Below, piece by piece: positions 56,523 through 64,000 of a DNA stretch of 64,000 bases. The position numbers and the translations under genes were made by a program. Every line of letters starts with the position of its first letter. Position 1 is the stretch's first letter. Below the pieces are notes generated by a model, which had not been told where the DNA came from, searched no databases, and saw only the letters and a program-made list of their open reading frames with translations. Source of the stretch: Phytopseudomonas dryadis (GTDB lineage: Bacteria; Pseudomonadota; Gammaproteobacteria; Pseudomonadales; Pseudomonadaceae); assembly GCF_004327355.1 (NCBI RefSeq), contig NZ_QJUM01000013.1:62001-126000 (forward strand), given 5' to 3'.

Positions 56523-58607
56523 TTATTGCTTGGCCAGGGTGGCGTTGAGCTTGAGGTAGTCGATCAGGATATGCCCGGTTTCCGCCAGGTAGGCGTCATC
56601 TTCCGGCTTGGTCTTCTCGTCCTCGCTGGGCAGCAGGGCATCCTCGTCTTCCTTCTTCAGCTCGGTCAGCAGCGTTTCGCCCTTGGCGCTACGGCGGCTG
56701 TTCTCGATCGCCAGCTGACGATTCTCGATATCGGCCTGCTGGGCACGCCGCTTGGCCTCGTTGAGGCTGACGGTCTTCTCGCTCATCAGCTCCTGGGACA
56801 GGGCCAGGCGCTCGCGGGCGAAGTTGAAGTCCGGGTTGTTCGCGGTACGGTTGTCGTAGCGCGATTTCAGCTCGGTGAGGAACGGCTTGATCGGATCCAG
56901 TTCCGGCTTGATCGCCGGACGGATGCTGTCCCAGGGCATGGCCTCGGGCAGGGCGCTTTCGCCGATTTCCTTGTTGTCCATCACGTCGGGATAGAGGATG
57001 TCCGGAATCACGCCCTGATGCTGGGTGCTCTGCCCGGACACGCGGTAGAACTTGGCCAGGGTGAGTTTCAGCTCGCCATGATTGAGCGGCTGGATGGTCT
57101 GCACCGTGCCCTTGCCGAAGGTCTGGCCACCGAGGATCAGGGCGCGGTGGTAGTCCTGCATGGCGCCGGCGAAGATTTCCGAGGCCGAAGCCGAGAGGCG
57201 GTTGACCAGCACGGCCAGCGGGCCTTTGTAGAAGGCGCCGTCCTGCTCGTCGGCCAGCACGTCGACCCGGCCGTCGCTGTTGCGCACCAGCACCGTGGGG
57301 CCCTTGTCGATGAACAGGCCGGTCAGCTCGGTGGCTTCCTGCAGCGAGCCGCCACCGTTGTTGCGCAGGTCGATGACGATGCCGTCGACCTTCTCCGCCT
57401 GCAACTCGGTGATCAGCTTTTTCACGTCGCGGGTGGTGCTCTTGTAGTTCGGGTCGCCGGCACGGAACGCCTTGAAATCCAGGTAGAAAGCCGGGATTTC
57501 GATGACGCCCAGGCTGTAGGAGCGACCGTCCTGTTCCAGTTTGAGCACGGATTTCTTCGCCGCCTGTTCTTCCAGCTTGACCGCCTCGCGGGTGATGCTC
57601 ACCACCTTGCTGGTCTGGTCGTTCGGCGCATTGCTGGCCGGTATCACTTCCAGGCGGACACGCGAGCCTTTCGGGCCACGGATCAGTTTGACCACTTCAT
57701 CGAGGCGCCAGCCGATCACGTCGACCATGTCGTCGTCGCCCTGGGCGACACCGACGATCTTGTCGGCGGGAGCGATCTGCTTGCTCTTTTCCGCCGGGCC
57801 GGCCGGTACCAGGCGCACCACCTTGACGTGCTCGTTATCGCTTTGCAGCACGGCGCCGATGCCTTCCAGGGACAGGCTCATGTTGATGTCGAAGTTCTCC
57901 GCGTTGTCCGGGGAGAGGTAGTTGGTGTGCGGGTCGTAGGTCATGGCGAAGGCGTTGATGTACGCCTGGAACACGTCCTCGCCGCGGGTCTGCTGCAGAC
58001 GCGCCTGCTGGCTCTTGTAGCGCTTGGCGAGCAGTTCCTGGATGGCGGCCGGCTCCTTGCCGGCGATCTTCAGGCGCAGCACTTCGTCCTTCAGACGCTT
58101 GCGCCACAACTCGTCCAGTTCGGCGACATTCTTCGCCCAGGGCGCCTTCTCGCGGTCGACCAGCAGATCCTCGTCGATGCTGAAGTCGATCTTGTCGACG
58201 CCCTTGGCCAGCAGGTTCTGCACATACTGCAGGCGCTCCTGCTGACGCTCCAGCTGGCGCTTGTAGATGAAGAAGCCGGGGCCGAGGTCGCCGTTCTTCA
58301 GCAGGTCGTCGAACTTGTCCTTCCAGCGGTCGAACTCGGCGATATCCGTTGCAATGAAATAGCTGCGCGCGGGGTCAAGTAACTTGAGATAGCCCTCGTA
58401 GATCTTCTCCGAGCGCTTGTCGTCGAGCGGCGGCTTGTTGTAGTGGTGGCGTTGCAGCAACTCCACGACGTTGAGGCTGGCGATCACCTGTTCGCGATCG
58501 GGCTGCAGGTATTCCCACGGGTCCGCCTTGCTGGTCTTGGCCGCAAGGGGCAGAGCGCCCAGCCCGAGGGCCAGGGCCAGGGTGGCACTGATGAGGGATC
58601 GCTTCAT
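56523..58607 (-). CDS. prc: carboxy-terminal (tail-specific) protease
   Basis: 694 residues. N-terminal signal peptide to about residue 23 (AAK); long helical N-domain; PDZ domain near 260 (GIGAVLQSDNEHVKVVRLVPAGPAEKS); S41 catalytic part with IVIDLRNNGGGSLQEATELTG and SASASEIFAGAMQDYHRALILGGQTFGKG, where the Ser-Lys dyad lies. P. aeruginosa Prc (AlgO) trims MucA and related proteins in alginate control. ATG 58607 chosen as the signal-peptide start; the ATG 33 bp earlier adds a charged leader. Confidence 0.95.
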   Translation of the reverse strand: MKRSLISATLALALGLGALPLAAKTSKADPWEYLQPDREQVIASLNVVELLQRHHYNKPPLDDKRSEKIYEGYLKLLDPARSYFIATDIAEFDRWKDKFDDLLKNGDLGPGFFIYKRQLERQQERLQYVQNLLAKGVDKIDFSIDEDLLVDREKAPWAKNVAELDELWRKRLKDEVLRLKIAGKEPAAIQELLAKRYKSQQARLQQTRGEDVFQAYINAFAMTYDPHTNYLSPDNAENFDINMSLSLEGIGAVLQSDNEHVKVVRLVPAGPAEKSKQIAPADKIVGVAQGDDDMVDVIGWRLDEVVKLIRGPKGSRVRLEVIPASNAPNDQTSKVVSITREAVKLEEQAAKKSVLKLEQDGRSYSLGVIEIPAFYLDFKAFRAGDPNYKSTTRDVKKLITELQAEKVDGIVIDLRNNGGGSLQEATELTGLFIDKGPTVLVRNSDGRVDVLADEQDGAFYKGPLAVLVNRLSASASEIFAGAMQDYHRALILGGQTFGKGTVQTIQPLNHGELKLTLAKFYRVSGQSTQHQGVIPDILYPDVMDNKEIGESALPEAMPWDSIRPAIKPELDPIKPFLTELKSRYDNRTANNPDFNFARERLALSQELMSEKTVSLNEAKRRAQQADIENRQLAIENSRRSAKGETLLTELKKEDEDALLPSEDEKTKPEDDAYLAETGHILIDYLKLNATLAKQ

Positions 58608-58735
58608 GCTGATTCGACGCGGGGACAGTTGATAACGCATATTAGGCCATCTTTAAGGGCGCCAGGTTCCATCGGCGCAATGCAAAAGCCCAGCGTTAAG
58701 CGCCGGGCTCGGTTCAAATGCACTATGGAGGCAGC

Positions 58736-59701
58736 GTGAAGGCATTGCAAGGCGTGGAAGGGCAGGTGGAATGGGCCGAGCGTCCCGTTCCGGCCTGTGA
58801 TGTGGGGGAAATACGTATCCGCGTGGCGGCCGCGGGGCTGAATCGCGCCGACCTGTTGCAGCGTGCCGGGTTGTACCCGCCGCCCCCTGGAGCCAGCGAT
58901 ATTCTTGGTCTGGAATGTGCCGGCATCGTCAGCGAGGTGGGCGCCGGCAGCGCCTGGCAGGTGGGCGACCGGGTCTGTGCCTTGCTCGCCGGCGGCGGCA
59001 TCGCCGAGGAGGTGGTGGTCGACGCGCGGCACGTGCTGCCGGTACCCGACGGCCTGTCGCTGCACGAGGCCGCCGGGTTGCCGGAAGTCTATGCCACGGC
59101 CTGGCTCAACCTGTTCCAGCTGGGCGGCCTCAAGCCCGGCGAGAAGGTCTTGCTGCACGCCGGGGCCAGCGGCGTCGGCTCGGCGGCCATCCAGTTGTGC
59201 AAGGCCTTCGGCAGCCCCTGCTGGGTCAGCGTCGGGTCACCCGAGCGCCTGGCCTATTGTGAAAGCCTGGGGGCGGTCGGCGGGGCCATCCGCGGCGAGG
59301 ACGGCCTCGAGGCGTTGAACGATTTCGCCCCCTTCGAGGTGATTCTCGATCCGGTGGGCGCCAGCTACGCCGCGCTCAACCTGAAGTTGCTGGCCCGCGA
59401 TGGCCGCTGGGTGAACATCGGCCTGATGGGCGGGCGCAAGGCGGAGCTGGATCTGGCCCTGCTGCTGGGCAAGCGCATTCAATTGATCGGTTCGACCCTG
59501 CGCAACCGCGACGAGCTGTTCAAGGCCGACCTGTTGCGCGACCTGCGCCAGCACGTCTGGCCGCTGTTCGGCGAGGGCCGGCTCAAGCCGCAGCTGGCCC
59601 GCAGCTTCCCGATAGAGGATGCCGAGGCCGCCTTCGCCACCCTGGAAAGCAACCAGGTCAATGGCAAGCTGGTGCTGGTGGTCGACGCCAGCCTGAGCTG
59701 A
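58736..59701 (+). CDS. NAD(P)H quinone oxidoreductase (MDR/PIG3 type)
   Basis: 321 residues. AAGLNRADLLQRAGLYPPPPGASDILGLECAGIVSEVG and LLHAGASGVGSAAIQLCKAFG are the zinc-free quinone reductase signatures, as in TP53I3/PIG3. The start is GTG at 58736, eight bases after GGAGG; an upstream ATG overlaps that ribosome site. Divergent from prc. Confidence 0.92.
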   Translation: MKALQGVEGQVEWAERPVPACDVGEIRIRVAAAGLNRADLLQRAGLYPPPPGASDILGLECAGIVSEVGAGSAWQVGDRVCALLAGGGIAEEVVVDARHVLPVPDGLSLHEAAGLPEVYATAWLNLFQLGGLKPGEKVLLHAGASGVGSAAIQLCKAFGSPCWVSVGSPERLAYCESLGAVGGAIRGEDGLEALNDFAPFEVILDPVGASYAALNLKLLARDGRWVNIGLMGGRKAELDLALLLGKRIQLIGSTLRNRDELFKADLLRDLRQHVWPLFGEGRLKPQLARSFPIEDAEAAFATLESNQVNGKLVLVVDASLS

Positions 59702-59736
59702 TCCAGCGAGCCTGGCGCGGCGCCCGGTGCGCCGCC

Positions 59737-61344
59737 TCAGGCCGCCGCTTCGAAGCTGTCGGCGCGGGCCATCTTCCACATCCGCTGGTAGAACTCGCCT
59801 TCTATCTCGCTGCCGAGCAGCTCGCCCGGTTTGAGAAAGACGTGCTGCTGGGAGAACAGGCGGATCTCGGTGGCCGACATGCGCTGCACCAGGTGCCGTG
59901 CGTCCATCTGCGCGGGGTGGTCGAGGCCGGCGGCGGCGAGCATTTCCGCCAGGGCCTTGAGGGTGTTGCGGTGGAAGTTGTAGACGCGCTGCGCCTTGTC
60001 CTCGACCACCAGCGCGCGCTGGCGCAACGGGTCCTGGGTGGCCACTCCGGTCGGGCACTTGTTGGTGTGGCAGCTCTGGCTCTGGATGCAGCCGATGGCG
60101 AACATGAAGCCGCGTGCCGAGTTGGCCCAGTCGGCGCCGATGGCCAGTACGCGGGCGATGTCGAAGGCACTGACGATCTTGCCGCTGGCGCCGAGCTTGA
60201 TCTTGTCGCGCAGGTTCAGGCCGACCAGGGTGTTGTGCACGAACAGCAGGCCCTCGCGCATGGGCACGCCGAGGTGATCGGTGAACTCCACGGGCGCCGC
60301 GCCGGTGCCGCCTTCCTTGCCATCGACGACGATGAAGTCGGGCAGGATGCCGGTTTCCAGCATGGCCTTGGCGATGCCCATGAATTCCCACGGATGGCCG
60401 AGGCAGAACTTGAACCCCACCGGTTTGCCGCCCGACAGCTCGCGCAGGCGGGCGACGAACTGGAGCAGTTCGATCGGGGTGGAGAAGGCGCTGTGGCGCG
60501 ATGGCGAGACGCAGTCCTCGCCCATGGGCACGCCGCGGGTCTCGGCGATTTCCGCGGTGATCTTGTGCTTGGGCAGGATGCCGCCGTGGCCGGGCTTGGC
60601 GCCCTGCGACAGCTTGATCTCGATCATCCGCACCTGGGGCCGCTGCGCCTGGGCGGCGAAGCGCTGCGCGTCGAAGGTGCCCGCGGCCGTGCGGCAGCCG
60701 AAGTAGCCGCTGCCCAGTTCCCAGATCAGGTCGCCGTCGTGCTCGCGGTGGTAGCTGCTGATACTGCCCTCGCCGGTGTCGTGGGCGAAATTGCCCAGCT
60801 TGGCGCCCTTGTTCAGCGCGCGTATGGCATTGGCGCTGAGCGAGCCGAAACTCATGGCGGAAATGTTGAACAGCGAGGCCGAGTAGGGCTGGCCGCACTG
60901 CGGCCCGCCGATGACCACCCGGAAACTGTCGGGGTCGCTCAGCGGCGCCGGGCGCATCGAGTGGCTGATGAACTGGAAGCCATCCTGATAGACATCGATG
61001 AGGGTGCCGAAGGGCTTGTCGCCACCCTCGTTCTTGGCGCGGGCGTAGACCAGCGAGCGCTGGGCGCGGGAGAAGGGCAGCTGCTCGCTGTCGCCTTCGA
61101 GCAGGTACTGGCGGATCTCCGGGCGAATGCCCTCGACCAGGTAGCGGATGTTGCCCAGGATCGGGTAATTGCGGCGCACGGCGTGGCGCTTCTGCAGCAG
61201 GTCGCCAATGCCGATCAGGCTCAGCAGGGCGCCGGCGAGGGTCAGCGGCCAGAGCCATTCGTGCTGCAGGAATGCCAGGCTGACGAGTGTGAACGACACG
61301 CAGAAGGCGAAAAAGGCATAACGGCTGAGCAGGGACAGGTTCAT
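59737..61344 (-). CDS. FMN-binding glutamate synthase family protein
   Basis: 535 residues. Two N-terminal membrane helices (about 5-45), then a GltB-like FMN-binding barrel (FNISAMSFGSLSANAIRALNKGAKLG, GGILPKHKITAEIAETR, VDGKEGGTGAAPVEF). Cysteines in CIQSQSCHTNKCPTG fit an Fe-S cluster. It lacks the amidotransferase domain. The reaction is not known. ATG 61344. Confidence 0.88.
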   Translation of the reverse strand: MNLSLLSRYAFFAFCVSFTLVSLAFLQHEWLWPLTLAGALLSLIGIGDLLQKRHAVRRNYPILGNIRYLVEGIRPEIRQYLLEGDSEQLPFSRAQRSLVYARAKNEGGDKPFGTLIDVYQDGFQFISHSMRPAPLSDPDSFRVVIGGPQCGQPYSASLFNISAMSFGSLSANAIRALNKGAKLGNFAHDTGEGSISSYHREHDGDLIWELGSGYFGCRTAAGTFDAQRFAAQAQRPQVRMIEIKLSQGAKPGHGGILPKHKITAEIAETRGVPMGEDCVSPSRHSAFSTPIELLQFVARLRELSGGKPVGFKFCLGHPWEFMGIAKAMLETGILPDFIVVDGKEGGTGAAPVEFTDHLGVPMREGLLFVHNTLVGLNLRDKIKLGASGKIVSAFDIARVLAIGADWANSARGFMFAIGCIQSQSCHTNKCPTGVATQDPLRQRALVVEDKAQRVYNFHRNTLKALAEMLAAAGLDHPAQMDARHLVQRMSATEIRLFSQQHVFLKPGELLGSEIEGEFYQRMWKMARADSFEAAA

Positions 61345-61489
61345 GCAGGCTCCTTGTTGCCTGTGGCGACACGCCTGCAATGTAGACGGCCCGCCACCCG
61401 CTCGTCGATGCCTGCGGCAGGCCGGGCGCCTTCTGCCCGGCGCTCTGTTTATCCGAGGGGCAGGCGAAAAAAGGGCGTCTGTGGCACAC

Positions 61490-61787
61490 TTAGGATCTGT
61501 TGACGTTTCAGCACGACCGCGCCGGAGCCCGTTTTACCGCGAGGCAAGGCACGAGCCGCGAAGTTTAGCGGGCTAAATGAGCCGGCGAGAAACGCAGCAT
61601 CGCGGCAAAACGGGCCCGGCCCTTCGGGTGGGGCCGCCTAGGTTGCGCGAGAAATCTCGCCATGCGTTGTTGGAGGACTTGGCAAGGGAACGCCATTCCC
61701 GGCGTCCTCCGCCTAGCGGATCGCCGCCCGGCCTGGCGAGATTTCTCGCGGCAACGCGGCTTGCGCTGAAACGTCAACGGATCCTAA
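61490..61787. mobile_element. 298-bp MITE with terminal inverted repeats
   Basis: Left end TTAGGATCTGTTGACG..., right end the reverse complement with one mismatch, over 23 bases (61490-61512 and 61765-61787). Internal palindromes: CGAGAAATCTCG/CGAGATTTCTCG and CCCGTTTT/AAAACGGG. No transposase. Solo ends at 4898 and 51982. Confidence 0.85.
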
Positions 61788-61914
61788 TTACTTGTGATGA
61801 GGTGTTTCTGCTGGCGGCGAGTGCTCGCCGGCCTTGCCAGTGGCACCTTGTTGGCCGCCTTTTGCGGTTTGCCTGATATGTCGCCGCGAATGGCGAAGAA
61901 CAAGAGGAATACAC

Positions 61915-63039
61915 GTGCATAACGTCGTCATCAGCGGCACGGGCCTGTACACCCCGGCCAACAGCATTTCCAACGACGAGTTGGTGGCGTCTTTCAATGC
62001 CTTCGTCCAGCAGTTCAACGCCGACAACGCCGAAGCCATCGCGCGTGGCGAGGTCGAGGCGTTGAGCGAATCGAACAGTGCCTTCATCGAGAAGGCCTCG
62101 GGCATCAAGAGCCGCTTCGTGATCGACAAGCAGGGCATTCTCGACCCCCGGCGCATGGTGCCGTACATCCCCGAGCGCAGTAACGAGCAGTGGGGCATCC
62201 TCTGCGAAATGGCGGTGGGCGCCGCCGAGCAGGCCCTGGCCCGCGCCGGCAAGACGGCAGCCGATATCGACGGCGTCATCGTCGCCTGCTCCAACCTGCA
62301 GCGCGCCTATCCCGCGGTCGCCATCGAAGTGCAGGCGGCGCTGGGCATTCAGGGTTTCGGCTACGACATGAACGTGGCCTGCTCCTCGGCCACCTTCGGC
62401 ATCCAGGCCGCGGTCAACAGCGTCCAGCTCGGCCAGGCCCGGGCGATCCTGATGGTCAACCCGGAAATCTGCACCGGCCACCTCAACTTCCGCGACCGCG
62501 ACAGCCACTTCATCTTCGGCGACGCGGCCACGGCGGTGATCATCGAGCGCGCCGATCAGGCGAGCTCGGCGCAGCAGTTCGAGGTGGTCGGCACCAAGCT
62601 GCTGACCCAGTTCTCCAACAACATCCGCAACAACTTCGGCTTCCTCAACCGCGCGGCGCAAGACGGCAGCCAGGGCACGCGCGACAAGCTGTTCGTGCAG
62701 GAGGGGCGCAAGGTGTTCAGGGACGTCTGCCCGATGGTCGCCGAGCTGATCGCCAGCCACCTGCAGGAAAACGACCTGCAGGTCAGCGACATCAAGCGCT
62801 TCTGGCTGCACCAGGCCAACCTCAACATGAACCTGCTGATCGTGCGCAGACTGCTGGGCCGCGATGCCGAGCCCGACGAGGCGCCGGTGATCCTCGACAC
62901 CTATGCCAATACCAGCTCCGCCGGCTCGGTGATCGCCCTGCACAAGCACCACGAAGACCTGCCCAGCGGCGCGCTGGGCGTGCTCAGCTCCTTTGGGGCG
63001 GGCTATTCGATCGGCAGCGTGATCCTGCGCAAGCGCTGA
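61915..63039 (+). CDS. FabH-like beta-ketoacyl-ACP synthase III
   Basis: 374 residues, thiolase fold. Catalytic Cys in NVACSSATFGIQAAV, His in LHQANLNMN and Asn in YANTSSAGSV, i.e. Cys-His-Asn as in KAS III. It is longer than FabH (about 320) because of an N-terminal insert (residues 20-65). P. aeruginosa has a similar enzyme that uses octanoyl-CoA. GTG at 61915 with AAGAGGAA upstream. Confidence 0.9.
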   Translation: MHNVVISGTGLYTPANSISNDELVASFNAFVQQFNADNAEAIARGEVEALSESNSAFIEKASGIKSRFVIDKQGILDPRRMVPYIPERSNEQWGILCEMAVGAAEQALARAGKTAADIDGVIVACSNLQRAYPAVAIEVQAALGIQGFGYDMNVACSSATFGIQAAVNSVQLGQARAILMVNPEICTGHLNFRDRDSHFIFGDAATAVIIERADQASSAQQFEVVGTKLLTQFSNNIRNNFGFLNRAAQDGSQGTRDKLFVQEGRKVFRDVCPMVAELIASHLQENDLQVSDIKRFWLHQANLNMNLLIVRRLLGRDAEPDEAPVILDTYANTSSAGSVIALHKHHEDLPSGALGVLSSFGAGYSIGSVILRKR

Positions 63040-63203
63040 AGCCTCGTCGTCCCCCTCGGCCGGTATGCCCTGTGTACCGGCCCATCCCCTGCGCCGCCGC
63101 GTTCGCGGCGCGCCTGCCTTTGCTGCCTCGCCGAACGGGCCCGGGTTGTCCGCTCGTGGAGGCGGCTGCCGGCTCTTATGAGTATCGGAAGTAAGAAAGT
63201 TCC

Positions 63204-63244
63204 CTTGTCATCAAATATTTATATATCGGCAACCGCGCTGACAT
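63204..63244 (+). promoter_or_regulatory. candidate Pho box for the porin gene
   Basis: CTTGTCAT (63204) and CTGACAT (63238) half-sites lie 33 bp apart, exactly three 11 bp Pho repeats; the middle repeats are degenerate. The downstream porin belongs to a phosphate-regulated family, which supports it. Confidence 0.45.
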
Positions 63245-63329
63245 AAGCCGCCGCGAAGATTCCCCCAGCACGAACGAGCGCGAATGCTCGGGTGTTTTCA
63301 GCACTTATTGTCCAATAGGGGAATCTTCG

Positions 63330-64000
63330 ATGATCCGTAAGCACTTCGCCGGTTTCGCAGCCAGCGCCCTGGCTCTGGCCGTTTCCGCCCAGGCTTTCGC
63401 CGGCACCGTCACCACCGACGGCGCCGATATCGTGATCAAGACCAAGGGTGGCCTGGAAGTCGCGACGACCGACAAGGCCTTCGGTTTCAAGGTCGGCGGC
63501 CGTCTGCAGGCTGACTACAGTTCGTTCGATGGCATTTATACCGACAATGGCAAAAGTGCCGATGCCGCCTACTTCCGCCGCGCCTTCCTGGAAATCTCCG
63601 GCGTGGCCTTCACCGACTGGGCCTACACCCTGAGCTACGATTTCTCGCACAACTCCGGGAGTTCGGAAGACGGTTATTTCGACGAGGCTTCCATCGCCTA
63701 CAACGGCTTCAAGCCGGTGTCGATCAAGGTCGGTCGCTTCGATCCCGAGTTCGGCCTGGAAAAAGCCACCAGCTCCAAGTGGGTGACCGCGCAAGAGCGC
63801 AACGCCTTCTATGACGTGATCGACTGGGCCAACGGCCACCAGAACGGCATGGGCATCCAGGCCTCCAGCGCGATCGGCGATTCGCTGTACCTGTCGGGCG
63901 GCCTGTTCGCCAAGGACAGCAACGACGAAGACGGCGAAAGCAACAAGCAGGTCAACCTGCGTGGCGTGTTCGCGCCTCTGCACGATGCCGGCAACGTCCT
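63330..64000 (+). CDS. OprO/OprP-like phosphate/polyphosphate porin, N-terminal part
   Basis: 223 residues visible, continuing beyond the window. Signal peptide [20 protein letters not shown]...AFA (residues 1-24), then [38 protein letters not shown], near-identical in pattern to OprO and OprP. Later [29 protein letters not shown] and [13 protein letters not shown] are also conserved. These are trimeric anion-selective porins induced by low phosphate. Whether it is OprO or OprP cannot be decided from the N-terminus. ATG at 63330. Confidence 0.93.
   Translation, partial: MIRKHFAGFAASALALAVSAQAFAGTVTTDGADIVIKTKGGLEVATTDKAFGFKVGGRLQADYSSFDGIYTDNGKSADAAYFRRAFLEISGVAFTDWAYTLSYDFSHNSGSSEDGYFDEASIAYNGFKPVSIKVGRFDPEFGLEKATSSKWVTAQERNAFYDVIDWANGHQNGMGIQASSAIGDSLYLSGGLFAKDSNDEDGESNKQVNLRGVFAPLHDAGNV

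Noticed and set aside
59702..59736. GC hairpin between converging genes as terminator
   Set aside because: A GCGGCGC/GCGCCGC stem exists but there is no T-tract on either side.

Overview
The window reads as a GC-rich Pseudomonas chromosome. Supporting genes are a porin start that closely resembles OprO/OprP, the liuRABCDE leucine-degradation cluster, a Prc (AlgO-type) protease beside an EAL-CBS-GGDEF protein, an FMN-binding glutamate-synthase-family protein, and Pseudomonas-style REP repeats. The species is not clear, and the exopolysaccharide locus is not one of the usual P. aeruginosa Psl, Pel or alginate loci. No tRNA, rRNA, CRISPR array or prophage was seen.

Layout. (1) 1-3437, minus: a two-gene repair operon, FAN1-type VRR-NUC nuclease followed by a nuclease-helicase fusion that runs off the window start, with a LexA-type operator just upstream. 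(2) 3634-10529, plus: a signalling island with a PAS histidine kinase, a double-domain KaiC-like ATPase, a single-domain response regulator, a second double-domain KaiC-like ATPase and a hybrid histidine kinase. KaiA and KaiB are absent. (3) 10549-10777: a tandem REPIN pair. (4) 11287-34531: a Wzx/Wzy exopolysaccharide locus. A short plus-strand set (nitroreductase, flippase, pyruvyl transferase) converges on a long minus-strand set with a bidirectional terminator between them. The minus-strand set starts at rfaH and a canonical ops element, then runs through outer-membrane barrel, short Wza, Wzc, PHP phosphatase, WcaJ-type initiator, ugd, a second flippase, glycosyltransferases, gmd, fcl, gmm, polymerase, manC and two WecG/TagA-type transferases. 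The gene content suggests a colanic-acid-like polymer using glucose, GDP-fucose/mannose, glucuronate and pyruvate.

(5) 35007-39987: a glycosyltransferase and a minus-strand nucleotide-sugar module (CDP-glucose synthase, SAF-domain oxidoreductase, 3,5-epimerase, epimerase) without a recognisable 4,6-dehydratase. (6) 40576-44753: 2-hydroxyacid dehydrogenase, a membrane acyltransferase-like protein, small conserved proteins and a thioredoxin-like protein. (7) 44845-51902: the liu operon with its MerR regulator and a perfect palindromic operator. (8) 52085-59701: FKBP lipoprotein, a DnaA-box-rich intergenic region, DUF1232 protein, an HTH protein with an unknown partner, a c-di-GMP protein, Prc and a quinone oxidoreductase. 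(9) 59737-64000: glutamate-synthase-like protein, a 298 bp MITE, a FabH-like synthase and the start of an OprO/OprP porin.

The most unusual parts are the KaiC/histidine-kinase island, the SOS-box FAN1/nuclease-helicase operon, the RfaH-ops control of the polysaccharide operon, and the DnaA-box cluster near 53 kb.
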